In this document: one piece after another, positions 25,225-38,020 of the stretch
Position numbering within the stretch: the stretch's first letter is position 1
Layout: each line of letters starts with the position of its first letter
Made by a program: the position numbers and the translations under genes
Notes under the pieces: model-generated
The model's input: the letters and a program-made list of their open reading frames with translations, nothing else
What the model was told of the DNA's origin: nothing
Database searches by the model: none
Source of the DNA: Stictocephala bisonia
Taxonomy: Eukaryota > Arthropoda > Insecta > Hemiptera > Membracidae
Length of the DNA stretch: 64,000 nucleotides
Reading direction: 5' to 3'
NCBI GenBank assembly: GCA_035578905.1
Contig: JAQJVL010000254.1
Location: forward strand, 954,001 to 1,018,000

Positions 25225-25257
25225 TGGACAAAGTACATTTTTCCCCTGACCTCTTCA
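25225..25257 (-). repeat. Right TIR of the DUF7869-like transposon
   Basis: 33 bp, exact inverse of 22443-22475. Confidence 0.9.
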
Positions 25258-25812
25258 TATACATTTGGAATGAGTCACCAAAGTGTCTACCTAACTTCGT
25301 GAATCTCTCTGTTAATGGCACCCAGGGATCAGTTAACTGATAATAATATGATGTTACGTATTAACATGGTTATTCAAAACATGTCAATAGCACCATAGAA
25401 ATAATGTCAGCGGACTATTAACTAATAGACTATTATTACAAATACGTTGACATTTTGTAATTTTCATTATTTCATCATAATTTTTGCATCGTCATCTCAT
25501 CTCTTTTATTTCACGTTGATAGCTTGCAATATATTAAACATCTAATTATGTTATCTTACATCTTAGACTGAGTGTATGCTTAGACTGGACTGTCAGAGGT
25601 ATGAGCGAAACTGTTTATACATGAAATTCACATCTGATTTAACCATTGTAATGTCATTTAACTGCCATGCTTCTTCACCCATGTCAGTTTATATATTCAC
25701 TGGACTATCACCGCAGTTATCTGATATCGCTCGATGTAAATAAATACTATCCTTAAAACACCTTTGTTATTATATAACTGATTACAAGTGATTTCCACAA
25801 ACTCTCATTATA

Positions 25813-26095
25813 TTGGTCAGTAGCGTAATTGGTTCAATCCCAGCTTCATGTGCTAAAGGTTCTCAGTTCGATCCCAATCAGAGTCATAATACATTTTGAG
25901 AAGGATCAGCTGATAATCACCGGCTGTTCATTTGTCATTTGGCTATTAATTAATGATACTTTCTAAGGAATAGTCGGCCTTAGTTTGTAACAATGACTAC
26001 ATTCGCTCATCTACACTCATCACATTCATTCGAAATCCATATTCGCCCATATCTTGACGATCGGCGTCTTATGAATAAATAAATAACAAAATAAA
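25813..26095 (+). mobile_element. tRNA-derived SINE
   Basis: A box A-like tagcgtaattggtt (25821) and a box B-like gttctcagttcgatccc (about 25859-25875) sit at tRNA spacing near the 5' end. About 200 bp of non-tRNA body follows, ending in repeated aataaataa near 26072-26095. This layout is that of a tRNA-related SINE. The parent tRNA cannot be named with confidence. Confidence 0.7.
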
Positions 26096-26109
26096 TATCT
26101 CAGCAAATA

Positions 26110-26494
26110 CATGGTGTTTCTTTTAAAAGGCAACGCTATTTACAAATACAGAAAATTAAGTTTTAAGATAATTACGAGTTCATAGGTTGGTAGCCCTGGT
26201 TCTTCTTCTTCCTTGGCTATCAGCTGATATATATTTTTTGCCTTGTTGTTCACCTTATTAGGATTTCATATGATGTCATTAAATTGAGGTTAGAAACATG
26301 GTTTTCAGCAAAGACCAGAGAGTGTTTATTATGGAGGAATATTTTAAAACAAAATCGTTTGTTTTATGTCAAGATGCTTTCGAATAGTATTCTGAACCCA
26401 TTGCATTAACTATTTATTTTAATTGTAAGTACATTATTGTATTGAAATTCGACCCATTTCAAATCGCGGGCTGCGTTTTAAAAGAAACACCCTG
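26110..26494 (+). mobile_element. Mariner-type internal-deletion derivative
   Basis: A 385-bp element with terminal inverted repeats: the left end carries ggtgtttcttttaaaa (26113-26128) and the right end its inverse (26476-26491). TA flanks both ends (26108-26109 and 26495-26496), the Tc1/mariner target duplication. It keeps the first 29 codons of a transposase-type protein. Confidence 0.8.
26298..26387 (+). pseudogene. N-terminal stub of a mariner-type transposase
   Basis: ATG at 26298 opens 29 codons reading MVFSKDQRVFIMEEYFKTKS and a few more residues to TAG at 26385-26387. This resembles the N-terminal helix-turn-helix segment (Pfam DUF4817) of mariner-like proteins in arthropods, where a second HTH and the DDD/E core would follow. 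All downstream domains are missing, so the product could at most bind DNA. Recognition is from family memory plus the TIR context. Confidence 0.65.
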
Positions 26495-26814
26495 TACAAA
26501 TTGTATACTATATAAACCTGTTCTTCCACCCGCTATTTATTATAATTGACAGTAAACCAAACCAGGGGCAAAAAAACATAATCTAGACAAGATAAAAATT
26601 GTTTACGAATACTAATTTTTGGCCCACTTACGATAGGTAAGTGATCAGCAAAGCTGGAATGAACAAAATGTAGAAGAATGTAGAATGCGTTCCACCAATA
26701 CTTCAGAAAACTGCCTTGAGAACCCAAAATACATACCATTTTATACCAGAGTATATACCATAAAACTAACAAACTTTCTTGGAGTTCTTTTCCTACTACT
26801 GGAACGTCGACTAT

Positions 26815-27099
26815 TAATAATATTAAACGTACCTTCTGGCGTTCTTTATCGCTGTTGAATTTACGACACGTCTCCTCAACACAGTGACATATTAAGTAGC
26901 TTTTTTGAATAATAAAATAAAATCAATGAATGAATAAATGAACTAAAATCAACTGTAGTTACTAATTTATTCATATTGTGTGCAATAACTATGTTATATT
27001 AATATTCAAAAAGATGTCTGAAATTGTCACTGTGTTGACGAAACGCGTCGCAAATTCAACAACGATAAAGAACGCCAGAAGATACGTTTAATATTATTA
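26815..27099. mobile_element. Foldback MITE
   Basis: The arms at 26815-26890 and 27024-27099 are inverted copies: ggcgttctttatcg at about 26840 against cgataaagaacgcc at about 27063, plus cacagtgaca against tgtcactgtg. The roughly 130-bp spacer has no coding region. Confidence 0.75.
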
Positions 27100-28104
27100 A
27101 CAAACATTCTTCCTAGTTTAAGAGAAATTATTTATTTCTAATAGTGAAATTATACCATATTATCTAAAGTAAAGTCGTTCAAAGCACTGCCCACCAAACT
27201 AAAAAACGGTATAACTCACTTGAGAAGATAGGGCCTCAGGAGAACGACTCAGTCGGCCAGAGGACGAAGCCCGTGGTAAATATGTCCTTCTCGCTGAAAT
27301 AAATCACATCTCATCATAAACAAGGTCAATAGAGATGTTATAAATATCTAACTGATATCATCATGTGCCCCTTTTATCCTTTCAAATATATGATGGATTA
27401 CACCATCTACCTGACATTAGACGGACATAAAATATTATCATATCAGTTCAAATAAACTTCGGATAACTTTGTATTATTCATATAACTAATACTGTCAGAG
27501 TGTTGTAACTGTCACCTAGTTACTTAAAATATACATGTTATATTTTTAATTAAACAATAATTTAAATATCCATTCGACATCTAATACATAACTAGCATAT
27601 TTCCTCGGAGAGAATTAGATAAATTAAAATATTTTATTGGTTATTTGTGGTTTTATAATATTTTGTACTATATATTTACAAAATGTGCGTATAGAGAAGT
27701 AAGTATATGTAGGCTTACCGGGGCAGAATGTTACGTATTATCTCAGAATGATTTTTAACTGTATTGTAAAGCCTTAAAAAAGTCAAAAAATACATTTAAT
27801 AGCGGTTGTACTGACTATTCATTCATGAATATTTATAGTTTCATAAGTATTTCATATGTATTTATGTATTATAAATATTTCTACATTATTTTTTATGTAG
27901 CATAGTATGTTTGTAAACAGTCAATTGTCAGTGTATTCTAAAGTTGACATCAATATAAAATTGATACTATGTAGATTGATAGCTATTATTCCATAGGGAG
28001 GAGAGTCATCGATTGTGTTGATAATGTGTTCCCTGCGATTTACTTTCTCTCACCTCGCCCTTAGACAATATGCAGATAATGACGCAAGATTGGCTGACAC
28101 ATAA
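27100..28104. other. AT-rich stretch, nothing recognised
   Basis: No supported gene. A short GC-richer segment at 27225-27300 ends in gctgaaataaatcac and could be a SINE fragment, but no promoter boxes are clear. Confidence 0.5.
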
Positions 28105-29689
28105 TGCAAGGCGTGTACTCTGAGGCCTATTAGCAACGAACAGTTGTCTATAGAGGACGGAAGTATTAGCGGGATGTACTCTGAGGCCTGTTATCTACTA
28201 ATAGTTGTCTATAGAGGATGGAAGTGTTAGCGGCATGTACTCTGATGCCTACTACTGACGAACAGTTGTCTACTGTATAGAGGATGGAAGTGTTAGCGGG
28301 TTGTATGTTGAGTCCTAATACTGACGAACAGTTGTCTACTGTATAGAGGATGGAAGTGTTAGCGGGTTGTATGTTGAGTCCTAATACTGACGAACAGTTG
28401 TCTACTGTATAGAGGATGGAAGTGTTAGCGGGTTGTATGTTGAGTCCTAATACTGACGAACAGTTGTCTACTGTATAGAGGATGGAAGTGTTAGCGAGTT
28501 GTATGTTGAGTCCTAATACTGACGAACAGTTGTCTACTGTATAGAGGATGGAAGTGTTAGCGGCATGTACTCTGATGCCTACTACTGACGAACAGTTGTC
28601 TACTGTATAGAGGATGGAAGTGTTAGCGGGTTGTATGTTGAGTCCTAATACTGACGAACAGTTGTCTACTGTATAGAGGATGGAAGTGTTAGCGGCATGT
28701 ACTCTGATGCCTACTACTGACGAACAGTTGTCTACTGTATAGAGGATGGAAGTGTTAGCGGGTTGTATGTTGAGTCCTAATACTGACGAACAGTTGTCTA
28801 TAGAGGATGGAAGTGTTAGCGGGTTGTATGTTGAGTCCTAATACTGACGAACAGTTATCTATAGAGGATGGAAGTGTTAGCGGGTTGTATGTTGAGTCCT
28901 AATACCGACGAACAGTTATCTATAGAGGATGGAAGTGTTAGCGGGTTGTATGTTGAGTCCTAATACTGACGAACAGTTGTCTACTGTATAGAGGATGGAA
29001 GTGTTAGCGAGTTGTATGTTGAGTCCTAATACTGACGAACAGTTGTCTACTGTATAGAGGATGGAAGTGTTAGCGGGATGTACTCTGAGTCCTACTACTG
29101 ACGAACAGTTGTCTACTGTATAGAGGATGGAAGTGTTAGCGGGTTGTATGTTGAGTCCTAATACTGACGAACAGTTGTCTACTGTATAGAGGATGGAAGT
29201 GTTAGCGGCATGTACTCTGATGGCCTACTACTGACGAACAGTTGTCTACTGTATAGAGGATGGAAGTGTTAGCGAGTTGTATGTTGAGTCCTAATACTGA
29301 CGAACAGTTGTCTACTGTATAGAGGATGGAAGTGTTAGCGGCATGTACTCTGATGCCTACTACTGACGAACAGTTGTCTACTGTATAGAGGATGGAAAGT
29401 GTTAGCGGGTTGTATGTGAGTCCTAATACTGACGAACAGTTGTCTACTGTATAGAGGATGAAGTGTTAGCGAGTTGTATGTTGAGTCCCTAATACTGACG
29501 AACAGTTGTCTACTGTATAGAGGATGGAAGTGTTAGCGAGTTGTATGTTGAGTCCTAATACTGACGAACAGTTGTCTACTGTATAGAGGATGGAAGTGTT
29601 AGCGGGTTGTATGTTGAGTCCTAATACTGACGAACAGTTGTCTACTGTATAGAGGATGGAAGTGTTAGCGAGTTGTATGTTGAGTCCTA

Positions 29690-32600
29690 ATACCTGACGA
29701 AACAGTTGTCTACTGTATAGAGGATGGAAGTGTTCGCGGCATGTACTCTGATGCCTACTACTTGACGAACAGTTGTCTACTGTATAGAGGATGGGAAGTG
29801 TTAGCGAGTTGTATGTTGTAGTCTAATACTTTTTACGAAAGTTGTCTACTGTATAGAGGAGGGGATAGTGTTAGCGAGTTGTATGTAAGAGGTCCTAATA
29901 CTGACGAACAGTTGTCTACTGTATAGAGGGATGGAAGTGGTTAGCGGGTTGTATGTCTGAGTCTTAATACTGAGAACAGTTGTCTACTGGTATAGAGGAT
30001 GGAGTGTTAGCGACGTTGTATGTTGGTCCTAATACTGACGATACAGTTGTTATGTATAGAGGATGTAAGGGTTAGCGGGTTGTATGTTGAGATCCTAATC
30101 CCGACGGAACAGTTGTCTATAGAGGATGGAATGTGTTAGGGGGTTTTTAATTTTGATTCCTAAAAACCCGACGAACATTATCTTAAGGATGGAATTTTTA
30201 AAGGGGGTTGATTTTTGTTTCCAAATATTTGCAAAACCATTTTCCCCTACTGAAAGAGGAGGAAGGTTTAGGGGTTTTGAATGTTGAGTCCTAAAAATGA
30301 CGAACAGGTTTTTTAACGTAAAAGGTTTGGAAGTGTTGCGGGTTGAAAGGGTTGATTTCCTAAAAAACTAAACAAAACATTTTGCCCAAACGTAAGAGGT
30401 TTGGAATTTGTTAGCGGGTTGTATTTTTTTTTCCAAAACCGGGACGAACTTTTTGTCTACTTAATAAGGAAGGAAGGGGTTGGCGGTTTTAGGTTAAAGT
30501 CCAAATACTAAAAACAACAGTTTAAACCTTGTTTTTAGGGGAGGGGGAAAAGTGTTACCCGGGTTGTATTTTTAGTCCTAATACTGACGAACAGTTTTTC
30601 CTACTGTATAAGAGGTTTGGAAAGGGTTTTAAAGGGGGTTTGTATGTTGATCCAAAATACTGACAAACAGTTATCTATAGGGGAAGGGGAAGTGTTTAAG
30701 CGGGTTGAAATCCCTAAACCCCTAAAAACCAAACAAAACCTTTTAAATCTAAAAAAGGGGGGGGGAAGGGAAAGGGGGTTTTTGGGCGGGTTGTGTTTAG
30801 TTCCAAATTTCCTGACAACATTTTGTCTACGTATGGGAGGATTGGAAAAGGTTTTTAGCGGGGTTGGAAATTTTTAAGTTCCTAAAACTGACGAACATTT
30901 TTAAAAACTTTTATAGAGGAGGGAAGTGTTGGGCGGGTTGAAAAGTTTGGATCCTAAAACTGACAACATTTTAAAACTAAAGAGGAGGGAAAAGGGTTTT
31001 TACCCGGGTTGAAAAGTTGATTTTCCCTAAAACTGACAACCCGTTTCAACAGGTTATAGAAGTTTTGGAAATTTTTAAACGATTTTGTATTTTTGGGTCT
31101 TCCTAAACTGACGAACGGGTTTGTTTTAATTTTGTTAGAGGGATTAAAAAGTGTTTTAGCGGGTTTTAAAATGTTTTGGATTTTTCCCTAAAAACCTGAC
31201 GAACATTTGGGTCTACTGTAAAGGGGATGGAAGTGTTGGGGGGGTTTTGTAGTTGATTTCCTAAAACTGACGAAAAATTTATCTATAAAAGGAGGGAAGT
31301 TTTTAGGGGTTGTATTTTTGGACCCCAAATACTGACGAAAAAAGTTGCTCGGTAAAGAGGAGGGAAGTGTTAGGGGGTTTGGGAAAATGTTTGATTTCCA
31401 AAAAACCGACCGAAAACCGGGTAAAAATCCTTTTTAGGAGGGATGGGAAGGGTTTTTGCGGGGTTTGTTTTTGTTAAAAGTCCTTACATCAAAAAGAACT
31501 TTTTTGTCCAACCCCTGTAAAAAGGAGGAAGGGAAATGAAAAAGCGGGGGTTTTAATTTTTGAGTCCAATTACTGCCCAACATTGTCTACTGTTTTGAGG
31601 ATGGAAAGTTTTTAGGGGGTTGTATGTTGAGTCCTAATATTTGACGAACAGTTGTCAAAACTGAAATAAGAGGGAAAGGGTTTTTAGGGGGTTGTAGGGT
31701 TTAGTCCTAATACTGACAACATTTACCTATAGAGGATGGAAGGGGTTAGGGGGGTTTTGGGTATGCTGAGTCCTAATACGACGAACAGTTGTCTACTGTA
31801 AAAGGGGAAATGGAATTTGAAAAGGGGGTTGTAGCTGAGTCCTAATACAGACAACATTTTGTCTACTGTAAAGAGGAGGGAAAAGTTTTAGGGGGGTTTG
31901 AAAGGTTGGGGTCCTAAAACCGACAAACCAGTTGTCTACTGTATAGGGGATGGAAGTGTTAGCGGTTGTATTTTGGGGAGCCCTAAAGGGGGACGAACAG
32001 TTGTCTAATGTAAAAAGGGGAAATGGAAGGTTAGGGGGTTGAATTTTTGTTTTCCTAATACTGACGAACAGTTACTTAGGGATGGAAGTGTTAGCGGGTT
32101 GTTTTTTTGATCAAAAATACCGACAAAACAGTTATTATAGGGGTTTGAAGTTTTTAGCGGGTTGTATTTTTGAGCCCTTAAAATACCGACAAAAACAGTT
32201 ACCCATAGAGGATGGAAGTGTTACCGGTTGTATGTTAGTCTTAATACCAAAGAACATTTATCTATAGGGGAAAGGAAGTTTTTAAGGGGGTTGAAAGTTA
32301 GTTTTAAATACCGACGAACATTATCTATAAGGATGGAATTTTTCCCGGGTTGTATTTTGGGAATCTTAAAACTGCGAACATTGTCTACTGAAATAGAGGA
32401 TGGAAGGTTAGGGGGTTGTATGTTGAGTCCAAATTTAACGCCAACAGTTTCTATAGAGGTTTTGGAAGTTTAGCGGGTTGAATGTTGAGCCCTTAAAAAA
32501 CCGCCCGAAAAAGTTATCAAAGGGGAAATGAAGGGGTTGGGGGTTTTATTTTGGTTTTTTAAAACCGACGAACATTTTATCATAGAGGATGGAAGGGGTT

Positions 32601-35600
32601 AGGGGGTTTTTATGTTGAGCCCTTAATACCCGACAAACCAGTTATCAATAAGGGATGGAAGTGTTTTGGGGGTTTTTATTTTTGAGTCTTAATGCCGCCC
32701 AACTTTTATCTATAAAAGGATGGAAGTTTTAGGGGGTTGAATGTTGAGCCCCTAAACTGACAAAACCGTTATCTATAGGGGAAGGGGAAGTTTTAAAGGG
32801 GGTTTTTGAAAGTTAGTCTTTTTACCGACGAAATTATCTATAGGGGAGGGGAAGTTTTAGCGGGTTGTATTTGACCCCTAATATTGACAAACCCAGTTTT
32901 TTCAACGTATAGAGGATGGAAGTGTTAGGGGGTTTTGTATGTTGATCCAAAAACTGACGAACATTTTCCAATGTAAAGGGGAAAAGGGGTTAGCGGGTTT
33001 TATGTTAGTCCTAATCCCGACGAACATTTTGTCTACGGGAAAGGATGGAAGTTTAAGGGGGTTTGAAATTTTGAGTCCTAATATTTGACGAACATTTTCC
33101 CTACTGAAATTGGGGATGGAAGTGTTAGGGGGTTTTGTATTTTGATTTCCCTAATACTGACAAACATTTTATCTATAGGGGAAGGAAGTGTTGGCGGGTT
33201 TTTATGTTGATTTCTTAAAAACCGCGAACAGTTATCTATAGGGGAAAGGGAAAAGTGTTAGGGGGTTGTATTTTTTGATTTCTTAATACAACGAACATTT
33301 GTTTTTACGGTATAAGGGAGGGAAAAGGTTTTTAAAGCGGGTTTATGTTAAATTCCTAATACGACGAACCTTTTATAAAGAGGATGGAAGGGGTTTGGGC
33401 GGGTTGTAGGGTTGGGGTTTTAAATACCGACAAACAGTTATCTATAGAGGTTTAAAAGTGTTAGCGGGTTGTATTTTTATTTTTAAAAACCGCCCAACAT
33501 TTTTATCTATAGGGGAAAGGGAAGGTTAGCGGTTTGAAATTGTTGATTCTTAAAAACCGAGAACAGTTATCTAAAAAAGGATGGAATTTGTTAGCGGGTT
33601 TATGTTGAGTTTTAAAAATACCAAACGAACATTTTATCTAAGAGGAGGGAAGTGTTAGCGGGTTGTATGTTGGGGCCCCAAAATACGGGCAACATTTTTT
33701 TAACTATAGAGGTTTAAAAGGTTTTAAAGCGGGGTTGTATTTTGAGTCCTAATACTGACGAACAGTTATCTATATAGGATGGAAGTGTTAGCGGGTTGTA
33801 TGTTGAGTCTTAATAACGACGAACAGTTTATCTATAGAGGATGGGAAGTGTTAGCGGGTTGTATGTTGAGTCCTAATACTGACGAACAGTTGTCTACTGT
33901 ATAGAGGATGGAAGTGTTAGCGGGTTGTATGTTGAGATCCTAATACTGACGAACAGTTGTCTACTGTATAGAGGATGGAAGTGTTAGCGAGTTGTATGTT
34001 GAGTCCTAATACTGACGAACAGTTGTCTACTGTATAGAGGATGGAAGTGTTAGCGGCATGTACTCTGATGCCTACTACTGACGAACAGTTGTCTACTGTA
34101 TAGAGGATGGAAGTGTTAGCGGGTTGTATGTTGAGTCCTAATACTGACGAACAGTTGTCTACTGTATAGAGGATGGAAGTGTTAGCGGCATGTACTCTGA
34201 TGCCTACTACTGACGAACAGTTGTCTACTGTATAGAGGATGGAAGTGTTAGCGGGGTTGTATGTTGAGTCCTAATACTGACGAACAGTTGTCTATAGAGG
34301 ATGGAAGTGTTAGCGGGTTGTATGTTGAGTCCTAATACTGACGAACAGTTATCTATAGAGGATGGAAGTGTTAGCGGGTTGTATGTTGAGTCCTAATACC
34401 GACGAACAGTTATCTATAGAGGATGGGAAGTGTTTAGCGGGTTGTATGTTGAGTCCTAATACTGACGAACAAGTTGTCTACTGTATAGAGGATGGAAGTG
34501 TTAGCGAGTTGTATGTTGAGTCCTAATACTGACGAACCGTTGTCTACTGTATAGAGGATGGAAGTGTTAGCGGCATGTACTCTGATGCCCTACTTACTGA
34601 CGAACAGTTGTCTACTGTATAGAGGATGGAAGTGTTTAGCGGGGTTGTATGTTGAGTCCTAATACTGACGAACAGTTGTCTACTGTATAGAGGATGGAAG
34701 TGTTAGCGGCATGTACTCTGATGCCTACTACTGACGAACAGTTGTCTACTGTATAGAGGATGGAAGTGTTAGCGAGTTGTATGTTGAGTCCTAATACTGA
34801 CGAACAGTTGTCTACTGTATAGAGGATGGAAGTGTTAGCGGCATGTACTCTGATGCCTACTACTGACGAACAGTTGTCTACTGTATAGAGGATGGAAGTG
34901 TTAGCGGGTTGTATGTTGAGTCCTAATACTGACGAACAGTTGTCTACTGTATAGAGGATGGAAGTGTTAGCGAGTTGTATGTTGAGTCCTAATACTGACG
35001 AACAGTTGTCTACTGTATAGAGGATGGAAGTGTTAGCGAGTTGTATGTTGAGTCCTAATACTGACGAACAGTTGTCTACTGTATAGAGGATGGAAGTGTT
35101 AGCGGGTTGTATGTTGAGTCCTAATACTGACGAACAGTTGTCTACTGTATAGAGGATGGAAGTGTTAGCGAGTTGTATGTTGAGTCCTAATACTGACGAA
35201 CAGTTGTCTACTGTATAGAGGATGGAAGTGTTAGCGGCATGTACTCTGATGCCTACTACTGACGAACAGTTGTCTACTGTATAGAGGATGGAAGTGTTAG
35301 CGAGTTGTATGTTGAGTCCTAATACTGACGAACAGTTGTCTACTGTATAGAGGATGGAAGTGTTAGCGAGTTGTATGTAGAGTCCTAATACTGACGAACA
35401 GTTGTCTACTGTATAGAGGATGGAAGTGTTAGCGGGTTGTATGCTGAGTCCTAATACTGACGAACAGTTGTCTACTGTATAGAGATGGGAAGTGTTAGCG
35501 GTTGTATGTTGAGTCCTAATACTGACGAACAGTTGTCTACTGTATAGAGGATGGAAGTGTTGCGGGTTGTATGTTGAGTCCTAATACCGACGAACAGTTG

Positions 35601-38020
35601 GTCTATAGAGGATGGGAAGTGTTAGGGGGTTGTATGTTGAGGTCCTAATACCGACGAACAGTTATCTATAGAGGATGGAAGTGTTAGCGGGTTGTATGTT
35701 GAGTCCTAATACGGGACAAAACATTTTTTCTACTGTATGGGAGGATGGAATGTTAGGGGTTGTAGGGTTGACCCCCTAATACTGACAAACATTTTGTTTA
35801 CGTATGAGGATGGAAGTGTTTAGGGGGGTTTTATTTTTGAGCCAATACTGACAAACCCTTGTCTACGTATAGGGGATGGAAGTTTTTAGCGGGTTTTTGA
35901 AAAAGATTAAATTTCCCTAAATGACGGGAACGAACAAGTTTTCTACTTTATAAGGTTTTGGAATTTTAAAGCGGGTTTTTTAAATTTAGAGTTAATTTTG
36001 GACAAAATCAGGGCAAACGTAAAAAAAAGGGGGGAAAATGTAAGGGGGTTTTGGAAATGGGGGACCCAAAAAATGACGAACATTTTGTTCAAAACGAAAA
36101 AAATTTTGTTTTGGAAAAAGGTTTAGGGGTTTGGTATTTTTTTTGGGGTTTTCCAAAAAACTGGACGAACATTTAACTAAAAGAGGATAAAGTTTTTTTG
36201 CGGGTTGACCCTGAGTTCCAAAATACCGCCAAACAGATATCAAAAAGAGGATTGGAAGTTTTGGGGTTGATTTTAGCCCAAAACTGACCCCCAAATTGTC
36301 AACTGTTGGGAGGAGGGGAAGTTTTACCCCGGGTTTAAAAAAGATAGGTCCTAAAACGGGACGAACAGTTTCCCTGTAAAGGGGGAAGGGGTAGGGGGTT
36401 TGAATTTTGGGGTTCCCTAATACGACGAACATTTATCTATAGAGGTGGAAGGGGTTAGCGGGTTGTATTTTAGTCCAATTTACTGACGAACAGTTGTCTA
36501 TTTGTATAGGGGAGGGAAAGGGGTTTAGCGAGTTGTATGTTAGTCCTAATCCTGACGAACAGTTGTTTTTACAAAAATAAAAGGATGGAAGTGTTGCGGG
36601 TTGTATGTTAGTCCTAATACTGACGAACATTTTTGGTCAAACTGTATAGAGGATGGAAGTGTTAGGGGGTTTGTATGTTGACCCCTAATACGAGAACTTA
36701 TCTATAGAGGATGGGAAGTGTTAGGGGGTTGAAATGTTGAGTCCTAATACTGACAAAACAGTTTTTCTACTGTTTTAAAAAGGAAATGGAAGTGTTACCC
36801 GGGTTGAAATGTTAGATCCTAAAACCCGACGAAAATTTATTAATAGAGGATGGAAGTGTTAGAGCGGGTTGTATGTTGAGTCCTAATACTGACGAACAGT
36901 TGTCTACTGTATAGAGGGATGAAGTGTTAGCGAGTTGTATGTTAGTCCTAATACTGACGAACAGATTGTCTACTGTATAGAGGATGGAAGTGTTAGCGGG
37001 TTGTATGTTGAGTCCTAATACTGACGAACAGTTGTCTACTGTATAGAGATGGAAGTGTTAGCGGGTTGTATGTTGAGTCCTAATACTGACGAACAGTTAT
37101 CTATAGAGGATGGAAGTGTTAGCGGGTTGTATGCTGAGTCCTAATACTGACGAACAGTTGTCTACTGTATAGAGGATGGAAGTGTTAGCGGGTTGTATGC
37201 TGAGTCCTAATACTGACGAACAGTTGTCTACTGTATAGAGGATGGAAGTGTTAGCGGGTTGTATGGTTGAGTCCTAATACCGACGAACAGTTTGTGTCTA
37301 CTGTAGAGAGGATGGAAGTGTTAGCGGGTTGTATGTTGAGGTCCTAATACTGACGAACAGGTGTCTACTGTATAGAGGGATGGAAGTGTTAGCGGGTTGT
37401 ATGTTGAGTCCTAATACTGACGAACAGTTATCTATAGAGGATGGAAGTGTTACGGGTTGTATGTTGAGTCTTAATACCGACGAACATTTATCTATAGAGG
37501 ATTGAAGTGTTAGCGGGGGTTGTATTTGAGTCTTAATACCGCGAACTTTTTTCCCCTATAGGGGAAAGGAAGTTTTACGGGTTTTTAAAAAAAAAAATTT
37601 TTTTTGGTCTTAATCCCCGACGAACATTTTATCTATAGAGGAGGGAAGTTTTAGGGGGTTTTGTATGTTGGCCCTTAAATCCCCGACAAAACATTTTATC
37701 AAAGAGGATGGAAGTGTTAGCGGGTTTATTTTGGTTTTAAATTCTGACAACAGTTGTCTACGTATAGAGGAGGGAAGGTTAGGGGGTTTGAAATTTTTTG
37801 GACCAAAAACTGACGAACGTTATCTAAAGAGGATGGAAGTTTTAGGGGGTTTGAAATTTTGAGCCCTTAAAAACCGACAACAGTTTTTTTATAAAAGGAT
37901 TGAAGTTTTAGGGGGTTGAAATGTTGAGTCAAAATTTCCCGAGGGAAACATTATCTATAGAGGAGGGAAGTTTTAGGGGGTTGTATGTTAGTCTTAATAC
38001 CGACGAACATTATCTAAAAG
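29690..38020. other. Low-quality consensus inside the satellite
   Basis: Units at about 30140-33760, 35700-36850 and 37470-38020 keep the period and anchor words but are full of homopolymer runs and single-base indels (for example aaaagggg, ttttt, cccc replacing normal text). Clean units adjoin them abruptly. Indels rise gradually from 29690. This looks like poorly polished long-read consensus rather than biological divergence. Open frames here are artefacts. Confidence 0.75.
33920..35600. repeat. Second copy of a unit order also found at 28430-30120
   Basis: The sequence of unit types matches the earlier block over at least 24 consecutive units, including three consecutive short or variant units and rare single-base variants (gtagagtcc matching gtaagaggtcc; a following gctgagtcc matching gtctgagtctt; then ccgacgaac plus gtctatagagg). 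The offset is about 5.5 kb. It is either a true large duplication or the same DNA assembled twice. Confidence 0.75.

Larger units (their letters stand above)
22443..25257 (+). mobile_element. Complete TIR DNA transposon with DUF7869-like protein
   Basis: A 2815-bp element with identical 33-bp terminal inverted repeats at 22443-22475 and 25225-25257, beginning tgaagaggtcagggg. It is flanked on both sides by TA (22441-22442 and 25258-25259), which may be the target duplication. Subterminal copies of the TIR core lie inside both ends. One spliced gene fills the centre. Identical TIRs and few coding lesions mean a recent insertion. The superfamily is unassigned here; the protein type is the DUF7869 group of uncharacterised arthropod proteins. 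Confidence 0.88.

Noticed and set aside
30617..37862. Several frames of 60-146 codons
   Set aside because: They lie in the noisy satellite consensus and arise from indels and homopolymers.
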